Below are positions 37,666-46,159 of a stretch of 62,755 nt of DNA, piece after piece; the first letter of the stretch is position 1, and every line of letters begins with the position of its first letter. Below the pieces are notes generated by a model. It saw only the letters and a program-made list of their open reading frames with translations, did not search any database and was not told the origin of the DNA. The DNA comes from Campylobacterales bacterium (GTDB taxonomy: Bacteria; Campylobacterota; Campylobacteria; Campylobacterales; QNZT01): positions 1 to 62,755 of the forward strand of contig JAMOMC010000112.1 in assembly GCA_027068765.1 (NCBI GenBank), given 5' to 3'. The position numbers and the translations under genes were made by a program.

Positions 37666-38483
37666 TATTTACTTCCTAAATACCACGGGTATCGTTTTTT
37701 TATAATAAACTCTATTGAGAAGAAAATTGTCATAGCAATAATGGTAATTAATATAATGTATGGAAATATAATATCATTTGCTGAAAATCGTTTTAAAATA
37801 AAAATACGAGTACCTAAACCATATTGAGCACCAAGTGTCTCTCCATAAAGTAATGCAAACCATACAAGAGGCAGGTTTATCTTTAATGATTGTAAAATGC
37901 TTGGCATTATTATGTATAAGTTTTCTCGTCCTATTTCCCACTCACTTGCACCTTTTGTAAATAGTAGAGTGTTTAGATTTCGAGGTATTTTTTTTATCTG
38001 ATTTACAATATCTTTAACTAGTACAAAAAACAGTGCTAAAAAGATAAAAAGTATACTAAGCTCATATCCAGGGTCTGCTATTAAAAATAGTATAGGCACA
38101 ATAGCGGCAGGAGGTACGGAACTAAAAACATTAACTATCGGCATTAAACTTGCATTGATAAACGGAAAAGTTCCTGCTAACACTCCTATACAAAGTGCAA
38201 AGATAAAAGCTAAAGAGATTCCTGCAAATAGTGAGCCCATAGAGGCTTTAATATCTTCTACAAATTGATTTGTGCCACTTCGTTTATCGATTTTAATTAC
38301 AAAAGTTGACATTGAGTCATACATTTTTGATATGCTAGGAAGTACCTTATCTCTAGGATTTTCTAAAAGACGCTCTTTTGAGAAGTGGTCATATATAAAA
38401 AATGCCATTAAAAATGGTAAAAAACCCAACACTAACCGCCCCCAAAGAGGTACTTTGGCACGGTTTCCAAACTTAAATCGCAT
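37665..38483 (-). CDS. ABC transporter permease (NitT/TauT type)
   Basis: 272 residues with about six membrane helices and the binding-protein-dependent permease core: GSLFAGISLAFIFAL, SVPPAAIVPILFL and the EAA-like loop with KGASEWEIGRENLYIIMPSI that contacts the ATPase. A single permease gene implies a homodimer. N-terminal residues 1-15 are basic and cytosolic. It sits 10 bp after the binding protein gene and overlaps the ATPase gene, so the three form a complete importer. Confidence 0.92.
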   Translation of the reverse strand: MRFKFGNRAKVPLWGRLVLGFLPFLMAFFIYDHFSKERLLENPRDKVLPSISKMYDSMSTFVIKIDKRSGTNQFVEDIKASMGSLFAGISLAFIFALCIGVLAGTFPFINASLMPIVNVFSSVPPAAIVPILFLIADPGYELSILFIFLALFFVLVKDIVNQIKKIPRNLNTLLFTKGASEWEIGRENLYIIMPSILQSLKINLPLVWFALLYGETLGAQYGLGTRIFILKRFSANDIIFPYIILITIIAMTIFFSIEFIIKKRYPWYLGSK

Positions 38484-38493
38484 TTTTTAAACC

Positions 38494-39480
38494 TTATTTA
38501 ATATCAAAATAGATTGTTGCAGGAACTTTTGTATCTCCGCCATTTTTATCATCTAATTTATAACTTATACTATCAGCTAAAAATTCATTCTCTACTGCTA
38601 AATTGTATGTATCTTTTTGTAGTGTTGGTAGAGAATTTTTAAAAAACTCTAGTTCTTGTTTTGGAGAGAAAATCTTTGCACCATTTAACATAGTTTTAGC
38701 TTCTCCTACTGAAGAACCCATATCATCGGCGATTGCTAACATAAAATTGTTATACTCTTTACCTCTTTTTGAGTGAATAACACTCGCTGTCTTATCCCAA
38801 CAAGCCCTTAAAAAAGCTGCTTTTTTATCAAAATTTTCAACATTTTTACCCAAAACAATCATATCGATGATAAGACCTGGAAAATCTGCACTTGAGGCGA
38901 TTGTCTTTTTTGATTTGGTCTGCTGAAGAAGATACTCAAGAGCAGGATTCCAAGTGACTATATTGTCAATTTTACCAGCATCATAAGCTGAACGAAGGTT
39001 TGAGTCTAAATCCATATGTCTTATCTTAAAATCTTTATAAGGATCAAAACCTGCCTTTTTAGCTGCTTTTATCCAAAGTTGCTCTGAAATTGACTTTGTA
39101 ATCATCCATATTTCTTTGCCTTTTAAATCACTAATTGTCTCTGCTTTTCTTGAGATAACACCATCATTTCCATTACTAAAATCTTGTAAAACTACAGATA
39201 CACTTGGACGAGAACTAATGGCAGTCATTTGATCTAAATTTGTAACAGTAACCGCATCAGCTTTTGTGGATTTGAAGTAATCCAATGATTGTAAATAATC
39301 AGGATAATAGACAATTTTTAATTTACAATTGTGCTCTTTTTCAACACTTTTATATAGACCTGAATTTTGAGATGCATTTATTGCATTCCAATTTACATAT
39401 GCTGATGTTGTGAGAGTTACATCACAATCAGATGCAAATAATTGCATAGATGCAAAAGCTAAAATATATATTTTTTTCAT
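38494..39480 (-). CDS. ABC transporter substrate-binding protein (NMT1/urea-carboxylase-region type)
   Basis: 328 residues with a Sec signal peptide (residues 1-16, ending LFASDC). The mature protein has the NMT1/SsuA-like pattern: YVNWNAINASQNSGLY near the N-terminus, PDYLQSLDYFKSTKADAVTVTN and later IVTWNPALEYLL. It resembles binding proteins annotated from urea-carboxylase loci, but no urea carboxylase is present and the ligand is unknown. It is the free binding protein of the importer; two related domains occur upstream fused to OmpA-like domains. Confidence 0.82.
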   Translation of the reverse strand: MKKIYILAFASMQLFASDCDVTLTTSAYVNWNAINASQNSGLYKSVEKEHNCKLKIVYYPDYLQSLDYFKSTKADAVTVTNLDQMTAISSRPSVSVVLQDFSNGNDGVISRKAETISDLKGKEIWMITKSISEQLWIKAAKKAGFDPYKDFKIRHMDLDSNLRSAYDAGKIDNIVTWNPALEYLLQQTKSKKTIASSADFPGLIIDMIVLGKNVENFDKKAAFLRACWDKTASVIHSKRGKEYNNFMLAIADDMGSSVGEAKTMLNGAKIFSPKQELEFFKNSLPTLQKDTYNLAVENEFLADSISYKLDDKNGGDTKVPATIYFDIK

Positions 39481-39498
39481 TTTTTTTCCTTTAATTAA

Positions 39499-40293
39499 TT
39501 AAATATTTCGTTCTGTTTTTACTGCTATTTTACTTCCACTACCAGCCTCTTTGGCTTTTTTGGAAGCTGCTCTTTTGGCTAAAATTTCTTGTAATTTTGC
39601 ACTACTTTGTGCTGCTTGACCTTTTGCTTTATATCTTTGCATTCTTTTATCTGTATCTGCACCAGAAGCTCTTGAGAGTGTTTTTGCTGTAGCTCTTTTT
39701 TTGTTAATAGACTCACGAATAGCATCAACACCTGAACGGTCAATAGATTTTTTAAGACCCATCTCCTCTTTGGCAAGATTTGCCTCAAGTGTTGCAAGTG
39801 CCAAGTCTGATACAGACTCCTCTTCTTCTCTTTTTAAATCTGTAATTTCATCTTTGATTTTATTTAGCATCATCTGCTTATCTTCGAGATTGTTTTCCAT
39901 TTCAGCAATCTCATTAATAAGACTCTCTTGCTCTTTATCAATCTCCTCTTGTCTAGAATCTAAGCGATTAAAATCCTCTACAGCTTGCATGTCATCTGGA
40001 CTGTTTTGCACAATTGTGATAATTCCTTCAAGTGAGTGTTGAAGCTCTATTTCCTCTTTATTAAGTTTTTCTAAGAGTTGCTCTTTTTGTGCTTTAATAT
40101 TTTCAATACCAGCTACACCACTAACAACTTGCTCAAATTGTTCAACTAATTGATCACGAAGTTCTGAGTATCCAGCTCTAACTCCATCCTCACTTCCTGT
40201 ATATACTCCATCTGCAACACGATTTGCTTTGTATTGTCCTAATGTAATAATTGCCATAAAAATACGACCAATTGCACTTAATAATTTACCCAT
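39499..40293 (-). CDS. PspA/IM30-like coiled-coil protein
   Basis: 264 residues, almost wholly helical: an amphipathic N-terminal helix (KLLSAIGRIFMAIITLGQY), long Glu/Lys-rich heptad stretches (about residues 45-190), then a basic Ala-rich tail (QAAQSSAKLQEILAKRAASKKAKE). This layout fits the PspA/IM30/ESCRT-III-like membrane-remodelling proteins, although identity cannot be proved by eye. It would sit at the inner face of the membrane. The start overlaps the two-TM protein gene by 8 bp, so both are made together. Confidence 0.65.
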   Translation of the reverse strand: MGKLLSAIGRIFMAIITLGQYKANRVADGVYTGSEDGVRAGYSELRDQLVEQFEQVVSGVAGIENIKAQKEQLLEKLNKEEIELQHSLEGIITIVQNSPDDMQAVEDFNRLDSRQEEIDKEQESLINEIAEMENNLEDKQMMLNKIKDEITDLKREEEESVSDLALATLEANLAKEEMGLKKSIDRSGVDAIRESINKKRATAKTLSRASGADTDKRMQRYKAKGQAAQSSAKLQEILAKRAASKKAKEAGSGSKIAVKTERNI

Positions 40294-41104
40294 TGTTATT
40301 TACCCCTTTTTTTTGATATTTTTTATAAATGTTATGCATTTCATCTTCTTTACCATAAGATAATGCATGTAGCTTAGTTTGAACAGTTTTTGCTGCTTGT
40401 ATTGCATCTTGAAGCTCTGAGATATTGAAAATATCCTCCTTTAAATTAGTTTTTGAAGTTACTGTGGCTAAGTTTGTAATAGCCAGCATGTATGAGTGTA
40501 AGATACTTTGAAAACTTTTAGTTAGTTTTTGTAGATTATTTTCATTATGTTCATACGATTTTATAATAGCTTCTATTTTAACCTCACTGATATTTATAGA
40601 GTTTTGAATTACTAAAATATCGGCAATTTCAGCAAGTAATTTAGTACCTGTTTCAAATGCTTGTTCTGCTTTTGTTTTGAAACTTGCTCTTATATGTTTT
40701 GAGATGACTCTTTGTTTAGATAGGGCACTATTAAATGCTAAAAATTGTTCTTGTAAATCTAGTTTCATTTTTTGATAAGTTGGATAATATGATAGATCAA
40801 TCATCTCATAATGTTGTATTAGTTTTAACTTACGCTCTTTCTCTTGCTCTTTTAGATATTTTAAAGCTCCCTCTTTGGCAATATCTTCAACTTTATAAAA
40901 CCAGTGCCACCAATAAGAGGTACCAACCATTCCAATAAGTGCCGCCAAATTAAAAAATTGTAAACTTATGGGCCAATTAGCACTCATCATAGAGATTGAA
41001 GAGATTGATGGTAATAAAATACCTGCTAATGTAAGGGAGTTATTTTTAAATCTATTCCAGATATATTTTTGAGTATATCTTTGACTATTATCTTGTGTAA
41101 TCAA
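40286..41104 (-). CDS. Two-TM helical protein, function unknown
   Basis: 272 residues. Two hydrophobic helices lie at about residues 20-40 and 46-66 (LTLAGILLPSISSISMM and FFNLAALIGMVGTSYWW), followed by about 200 residues of predicted helix with Gln/Lys/Glu-rich heptads and no motif I know. The topology suggests a membrane hairpin with a cytosolic bundle, a good partner for the PspA-like coiled-coil protein encoded immediately after it with overlapping reading frames. It could be an anchor or receptor. This is inference from layout only. Confidence 0.65.
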   Translation of the reverse strand: MITQDNSQRYTQKYIWNRFKNNSLTLAGILLPSISSISMMSANWPISLQFFNLAALIGMVGTSYWWHWFYKVEDIAKEGALKYLKEQEKERKLKLIQHYEMIDLSYYPTYQKMKLDLQEQFLAFNSALSKQRVISKHIRASFKTKAEQAFETGTKLLAEIADILVIQNSINISEVKIEAIIKSYEHNENNLQKLTKSFQSILHSYMLAITNLATVTSKTNLKEDIFNISELQDAIQAAKTVQTKLHALSYGKEDEMHNIYKKYQKKGVNNNG

Positions 41105-41113
41105 AATCCCCTC

Positions 41114-42688
41114 CTAATAGTCAATAAAGAGAAGTTCTACTTTATTGTTTTTATTAAGATATTGGTAGTAATTCTCCCCTTTTTTATGTGGTTTAATCCC
41201 TTTTGAACCAAGCCCTAAAGGGTGTAGTCTATTTTTATCAATTGACCAATATTTTGTTAAATAATCATAAACCATTTGAGCTTTTTTTTCTGTTCGTTTA
41301 ACAAGTTTTTGCTCACTAACTCCTCTAGCTTTACCTGATCGTCCAACGATTGCGATATAATAATCAAAATTATTAATGCTATTTTGTGCAAAATCATCTA
41401 AAGTGTTTTTGGCATCACTATTTAGGCGACCATCTCTTAAAAAGGTGATTTTCAGATCATCTCGTGTAAATTTTGGATCTTTTATGAGTTTTTCCCAAGT
41501 TTTGTTAGAGATGCTAATATAACTCTTATCTTCTTTGTGAGGTTTAGAGATACTGCCAGCTGGATATGAGTTAAATACTTTACTTAAAATTCCTGTATAT
41601 ACAATGTTTCTTGAATCACTATTTTTTATAGGATTATCTTCGATAATAGTCATTTTTTTTAATTTTATAGCAATTGCATCTATATAGTCTAATATCTTTT
41701 CAGATGAGTTAGAGTTTGTCTTAAAGAGATTAAAAGCATTGTCATTAAGTGTATAAAGTTTGACTGTTTTTAGTGAAGAGGATATATCAACTTTGTTTAA
41801 ATCACCACCTTGTTTAATCTCAATTTCACTAACAAGAGAGGGTATATCTTGGTTAAAATACTCTACACTCTCATAATAAGTCTTTAAAAAAGTTTGAAGC
41901 TCATTTTTATGATTTGCTAAAAAAGATTGATTTAGTACAATTACATCTATAATTTTTCCAAGTTTTAACTCAGCTGAGTCCATAAGAACAACAAAACCTC
42001 TCTCTTTTGCTTTAGTTATATAAGGCTCCCACAAGCCTACAACATCATATCTACCAGAGAGTAGACCATCGTATGTTATCTGTATATCAGGATTTGCATC
42101 TATCCCTCTTTTGTTTAGAAGTAGTGGTACATTTGCATCAATTGCCATTGAACCGAGCATAAATTGGCTTGTATAAGCGGCTTTAATTTTTTTCATTCCT
42201 TTAAGTGCATCGATGTTTGGAAACTTTTTTGGATTAGCTACAACTGCATCTGAACCCCTTGATTCAGAGATAGCCGCAATAATAAGAGGTATTTTCTCAT
42301 CTTTTTTTTGCATTAAAGAGAGCTGTTGGATATAGTCATGAATTGGCATTACTGCCATATCAATTTTGCCCTCTATCAGTTTTGCAAATCTTTGTGAGTA
42401 GTCTGCATTATCATTATCTAATGTTATTGATATGCCAAGAGCTTCAAGATCTCTTCTAAATCGTTTTGATTCAAGAATAGAGTAGCCTATATATTTGTCA
42501 TATCCTATTTTAATATCTAAATCACTACTGTTTTTTCTCATAAGATTATTGGTTTTTACTTTTGTTACTACATCATCAAAACTTTCTTTAGCACCGCTAT
42601 ATTTCCATATTGCAAGGCTTATTGCAAAGATTAGTGTGAGAAAACCGATAAGTCCAAGAATAGATCTAATTTTACTATTTTTCATCAA
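41114..42688 (-). CDS. Periplasmic substrate-binding domain fused to OmpA-like domain (B)
   Basis: 524 residues. An uncleaved-looking membrane anchor (residues 8-28) is followed by an NMT1/SsuA-type binding domain (about 60-330) with IKIGYDKYIGYSILESKRF, KLIEGKIDMAVMPIHDY and DGLLSGRYDVVGLWEPYI. The C-terminal 130 residues are OmpA-like: YIAIVGRSGKARGVSE, LVKRTEKKAQMVYDYL, LGLGSKGIKP and NNKVELLF, the peptidoglycan-binding fold. It would hold a ligand-sensing domain between the inner membrane and the wall. It overlaps the vWA gene by 4 bp (ATGA). Confidence 0.75.
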   Translation of the reverse strand: MMKNSKIRSILGLIGFLTLIFAISLAIWKYSGAKESFDDVVTKVKTNNLMRKNSSDLDIKIGYDKYIGYSILESKRFRRDLEALGISITLDNDNADYSQRFAKLIEGKIDMAVMPIHDYIQQLSLMQKKDEKIPLIIAAISESRGSDAVVANPKKFPNIDALKGMKKIKAAYTSQFMLGSMAIDANVPLLLNKRGIDANPDIQITYDGLLSGRYDVVGLWEPYITKAKERGFVVLMDSAELKLGKIIDVIVLNQSFLANHKNELQTFLKTYYESVEYFNQDIPSLVSEIEIKQGGDLNKVDISSSLKTVKLYTLNDNAFNLFKTNSNSSEKILDYIDAIAIKLKKMTIIEDNPIKNSDSRNIVYTGILSKVFNSYPAGSISKPHKEDKSYISISNKTWEKLIKDPKFTRDDLKITFLRDGRLNSDAKNTLDDFAQNSINNFDYYIAIVGRSGKARGVSEQKLVKRTEKKAQMVYDYLTKYWSIDKNRLHPLGLGSKGIKPHKKGENYYQYLNKNNKVELLFIDY

Positions 42689-43329
42689 AAATCTTGTAGT
42701 AAAAATTCATTATCTAGGCTAATTTCAGAGTTTATAGCTTTTTTCATAGCCTCAACAAGTTGTTCCACTGATGAAGCTTCTGTAAAATTAGTCACTGATT
42801 TTAAAGTATGACTTCCAATATCAATACCTATTGTTTTTATCTCAATACCCTCATCAATCGCTTTGTCAACAGCTTTTAACATCTCATTTTGTTTATTAGC
42901 CGCACCATCTGTGGCGATTACAATAGTATATGTACCATATCCAGCTTGAATGCTTTTTTGTTTTTGCATCTTATTTACCATTTTATTTATAGCTTTAGCT
43001 ATGGGTGTGGATCCTTTTGCTCTCATTGTTGAGATTATTTTGGTTATCTGTTTGAGACTTTTTTCATCAACTGCTTGAAGAGGAAATTTATAACCATGGT
43101 TTAAGCCATAAAAGCCAAGATTATAGTTATTTGGCAGATGAGATACAAATTTTATAGTAGACTCTTTTGCACGAGATAGTCTTGATTTTTTATTTTTTGC
43201 TTTAACTCTCATAGAGCCACTATCATCAAAAATTATAATGATATTTTTACGAAGCAATAAATCATCACTTGCGAAAGAGTTACTTGAAAAAAGTAGTAGT
43301 GTTAGTATAAGTGCTATTTTTTTTATCAT
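42685..43329 (-). CDS. Secreted von Willebrand factor A-domain protein
   Basis: 214 residues from the ATG at 43329, one base after the upstream stop; this start leaves a proper signal peptide (MIKKIALILTLLLFSSNSFA). The vWA domain has a full MIDAS: DDSGSM (DxSxS), a Thr in GSTPIAKAI and Asp in IATDGAAN. It is expected in the periplasm, binding a partner through a divalent cation. The acidic C-terminus (NEFLLQDF) is short. Position between two OmpA fusion genes suggests that it bridges them. Confidence 0.82.
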   Translation of the reverse strand: MIKKIALILTLLLFSSNSFASDDLLLRKNIIIIFDDSGSMRVKAKNKKSRLSRAKESTIKFVSHLPNNYNLGFYGLNHGYKFPLQAVDEKSLKQITKIISTMRAKGSTPIAKAINKMVNKMQKQKSIQAGYGTYTIVIATDGAANKQNEMLKAVDKAIDEGIEIKTIGIDIGSHTLKSVTNFTEASSVEQLVEAMKKAINSEISLDNEFLLQDF

Positions 43330-43330
43330 G

Positions 43331-45025
43331 TTAAAAATCTTGTATTTCATTAAATTCAGAAATTTCAGCATTATAATTTGTAATTACAAACTCTACACGG
43401 ATATTTTTTAAAAACTGTTTTTTATTGAGAGGTTTTTTATAAACAGGATTATCTCCTCCTTCTCCAAGCACAATTAATCTTGCTGCATCTAGGTTGTAGT
43501 TTCTTTTTTGTGCATATTTGATAATGGCAGATTTGACAGCATTTGCTCTCTCTTTTGAGGTTTGTTTGGCGGCATTTTGTACACTATTTCTCTCTGTTTT
43601 AATTCGTTGTATACTCATAGTTTGAAGATTATTATTAACCCCTGTTACTTTTTTCAAATATCTTTCAACTTTCATAAGTTTAGCTGTTTTATGGCTTTTT
43701 TTAAACTCTACTGCTTTATTCCAAGCTCTTTGTAGTTGAGGGTCAACATTTCCTATTATTTTGATAACCGCACCACCATATGTTGCAGCGAGTCTTATCG
43801 TCTCTTCAAATTCACCTTTATAGGCTGTTTCGCTAAAAGTGCTCTGGTTTGGTTTAAAAAGTATACTTTTTTTAAAGATGTCTTGTCCTTGTCCTTTTAA
43901 ATCTAGTGATTGTATTTTATGTATGACACTAGCTTTTGCTTTTTTATCAAGCTCTGTTATTTTTGCTTTTTTGTCGATTTTTACATCCCAGTTGTATTTG
44001 TCAATTGATAAGTTTTTTGAAGAGATATATCCAGCTTTTGAGTATGCTGAAATGATTTGTGAAGTTTTACGATCAAAGTTCATTAAGTTTGAACTGTTGT
44101 ACAAAAAATTATTTGATCTTTTTTTATTGTGAAAACGAGTCTCATCTCTCATTGCAATAAAATCATCAACTCCTTGTTTGCCTTCTCCAAAAAGAATTTT
44201 TGCTGAAGATTTTATTAGCTTGTCATTTTTGATATTTTCTCTTGATGCAAAATAGCCATCTCTAATTTTTTTAAGTCTATCTCTATTTTTGTTTGCCCAA
44301 TCTTCTCGTACATAAATAACATCTTTTATAGCATCACTCATTACTTTTGTAGAAGTTAATAGATGCAAGTTATCTAAAGCATACTCACCACTAACTAATG
44401 TGGCTGCACTTGGAGAGATTACAAAAGCGATATCGATACTTTTATCTTCAGCAATTGCTGACTCTGGAGAGTTTTCTCCAAATAGATTCTCTGTATATTT
44501 GATAGTAACATCATCAATACTAAGTTTAAGTGAATCTAAAAGTTGAATTAACCATCCCATGTGTGGACCGCCCCACTGAATAGCGATTACTGGTTTTTTA
44601 CCCTTTTTAACCATGGTTTTTAGATAGTTTAAGTTTTTAATCTTTTTTTTGGAGACTATCACATCTGCACCTAAAGAGTCAGAGAGTGAATGAAATAAGA
44701 TCATATCAACTCCAGCTTTTTTTAGTGCATCTACAATCATCACACCAGAGCCGACTGTTTGACGAATAAATGGTGTCTTACCATCAATAACATCATCTAT
44801 TTGCTTGATTGGGTCATCAACAAGCTTAATTCCATTTGGAAAAAGTTTCTCATTATCGATAGAGAGCATAACATCCGCCCAAGTAATTACAGGCATATGG
44901 TAAGAGCTTGAGACTTTTTTTGCCTTTTTCTGTTTGATATGTTTACTAAATGGAGTAGGAGTTATATAGCTTGAAGCATTTAATATGCCAAGAGATAAGA
45001 AGCTTAAAATAAAAAGTCGTAACAT
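43331..45025 (-). CDS. Periplasmic substrate-binding domain fused to OmpA-like domain (A)
   Basis: 564 residues from the ATG at 45025, chosen over longer frames because AAGGAT precedes it and it leaves a signal peptide (MLRLFILSFLSLGILNASS). Residues about 45-330 form an NMT1-like binding domain (VITWADVMLS, RQTVGSGVMIVDALKKAG, VIAIQWGGPHMGWL). The C-terminus is an extended OmpA-like domain (ILFKPNQSTFSE, SKERANAVKSAIIKYAQK, LIVLGEGG, FLKNIRVEFVI). It is the first gene of the operon and a paralogue in architecture of the 41114-42688 protein, though the two sequences differ strongly. Confidence 0.75.
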   Translation of the reverse strand: MLRLFILSFLSLGILNASSYITPTPFSKHIKQKKAKKVSSSYHMPVITWADVMLSIDNEKLFPNGIKLVDDPIKQIDDVIDGKTPFIRQTVGSGVMIVDALKKAGVDMILFHSLSDSLGADVIVSKKKIKNLNYLKTMVKKGKKPVIAIQWGGPHMGWLIQLLDSLKLSIDDVTIKYTENLFGENSPESAIAEDKSIDIAFVISPSAATLVSGEYALDNLHLLTSTKVMSDAIKDVIYVREDWANKNRDRLKKIRDGYFASRENIKNDKLIKSSAKILFGEGKQGVDDFIAMRDETRFHNKKRSNNFLYNSSNLMNFDRKTSQIISAYSKAGYISSKNLSIDKYNWDVKIDKKAKITELDKKAKASVIHKIQSLDLKGQGQDIFKKSILFKPNQSTFSETAYKGEFEETIRLAATYGGAVIKIIGNVDPQLQRAWNKAVEFKKSHKTAKLMKVERYLKKVTGVNNNLQTMSIQRIKTERNSVQNAAKQTSKERANAVKSAIIKYAQKRNYNLDAARLIVLGEGGDNPVYKKPLNKKQFLKNIRVEFVITNYNAEISEFNEIQDF

Positions 45026-45154
45026 TATCAATATCCTTAAAGGTGTAAATTTAAAATCTTCTGCTAATATCGACAAATAAGTAAAATTGTTTAGTTTTAG
45101 AGGCACTTTTAATCTACTTTTATATACAATTTGCAAAAAAATTATAGGTCTATT

Positions 45155-46159
45155 TTGGAAAAATTACAAGAGTTAATCAAATCTGCTGATACTTTAAAAG
45201 CATTAGAAGAGGTTAGAATTGAGATATTTGGTAAAAAGGGTGTTTTGGCTTTAGAATTTGCTAAGATGAAGAGTGTGCCAAATGAAGAGAAAAAAGCATT
45301 TGCACAAAATCTAAACATTCAAAAAGCGAAACTTACAGATATTTATGAGACAAAGAGGTTAGTTTTAGAGTCTTTTGCACTTAGGCAGATGATGAGAGAA
45401 GATGGTGTTGATGTCACTTTGTTTAACGGCATAAATGAGAGTGGAGCTTTGCATCCTGTAAATGAGACTATGAATAAAATTATCGACTATTTTGTGAGTA
45501 TGAACTTCTCTTTAGAAGAGGGTAGTTTTATAGAGGATGATTTTCATAATTTTGAAGCATTAAATCTCCCAAAACACCACCCAGCTAGAGATATGCAAGA
45601 TACATTTTATCTAAATGATGATTTAGTTTTAAGAACTCATACCTCACCTGTTCAAATTAGAACTATGATGAGAGAAGATGTAAAACCTCCAATTCGCATG
45701 ATAAGTCCAGGGTCTGTTTTTAGAAGGGATTTTGATGTTACTCATACTCCTATGTTTCATCAGATTGAGGGTTTGGTAGTTGATAAAGCAGGAGAGATAT
45801 CGTTTGCTAATCTTAAGTTTATTTTAGAGGATTTTCTTCGTTATATGTTTGGAGATGTTAAGGTTCGGTTTCGTCCTAGTTTTTTTCCTTTCACTGAACC
45901 TAGTGCTGAGGTGGATATATCTTGTGTCTTTTGTGATGGCTTGGGGTGTCGTATCTGCTCTAAAACAGGATGGCTTGAAGTGTTAGGTTCTGGAATGGTT
46001 GATCCAAATGTTTTTAAAGCCGTAGGTGAAGGATATGAAGATGTTAGCGGGTATGCTTTTGGACTTGGTGTTGAGAGGTTTGCAATGTTGATTCATAAAA
46101 TTCCAGATCTAAGATCTCTTTTTGAGGGAGATATAAGATTGTTGGAGCAGTTTAGATGA
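45155..46159 (+). CDS. pheS: Phenylalanyl-tRNA synthetase alpha subunit
   Basis: 334 residues from the TTG at 45155, with TATAGG 7 bp before it; a TTG at 45131 would add eight residues without a good ribosome site. N-terminal coiled arm, class II motif 2 ([25 protein letters not shown]) and motif 3 ([12 protein letters not shown]-like GLGVERFAM). A short Cys-rich insert ([12 protein letters not shown]) precedes motif 3. Divergent from the ABC/PspA operon across 129 bp that must hold both promoters; TATACAAT at about 45122-45129 may be its -10. Confidence 0.95.
   Translation: MEKLQELIKSADTLKALEEVRIEIFGKKGVLALEFAKMKSVPNEEKKAFAQNLNIQKAKLTDIYETKRLVLESFALRQMMREDGVDVTLFNGINESGALHPVNETMNKIIDYFVSMNFSLEEGSFIEDDFHNFEALNLPKHHPARDMQDTFYLNDDLVLRTHTSPVQIRTMMREDVKPPIRMISPGSVFRRDFDVTHTPMFHQIEGLVVDKAGEISFANLKFILEDFLRYMFGDVKVRFRPSFFPFTEPSAEVDISCVFCDGLGCRICSKTGWLEVLGSGMVDPNVFKAVGEGYEDVSGYAFGLGVERFAMLIHKIPDLRSLFEGDIRLLEQFR

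Noticed and set aside
45026-45136. Longer start of the first binding-domain/OmpA gene
   Set aside because: The extra 37 residues would hide the signal peptide and run almost to the pheS start; the ATG at 45025 has AAGGAT upstream.
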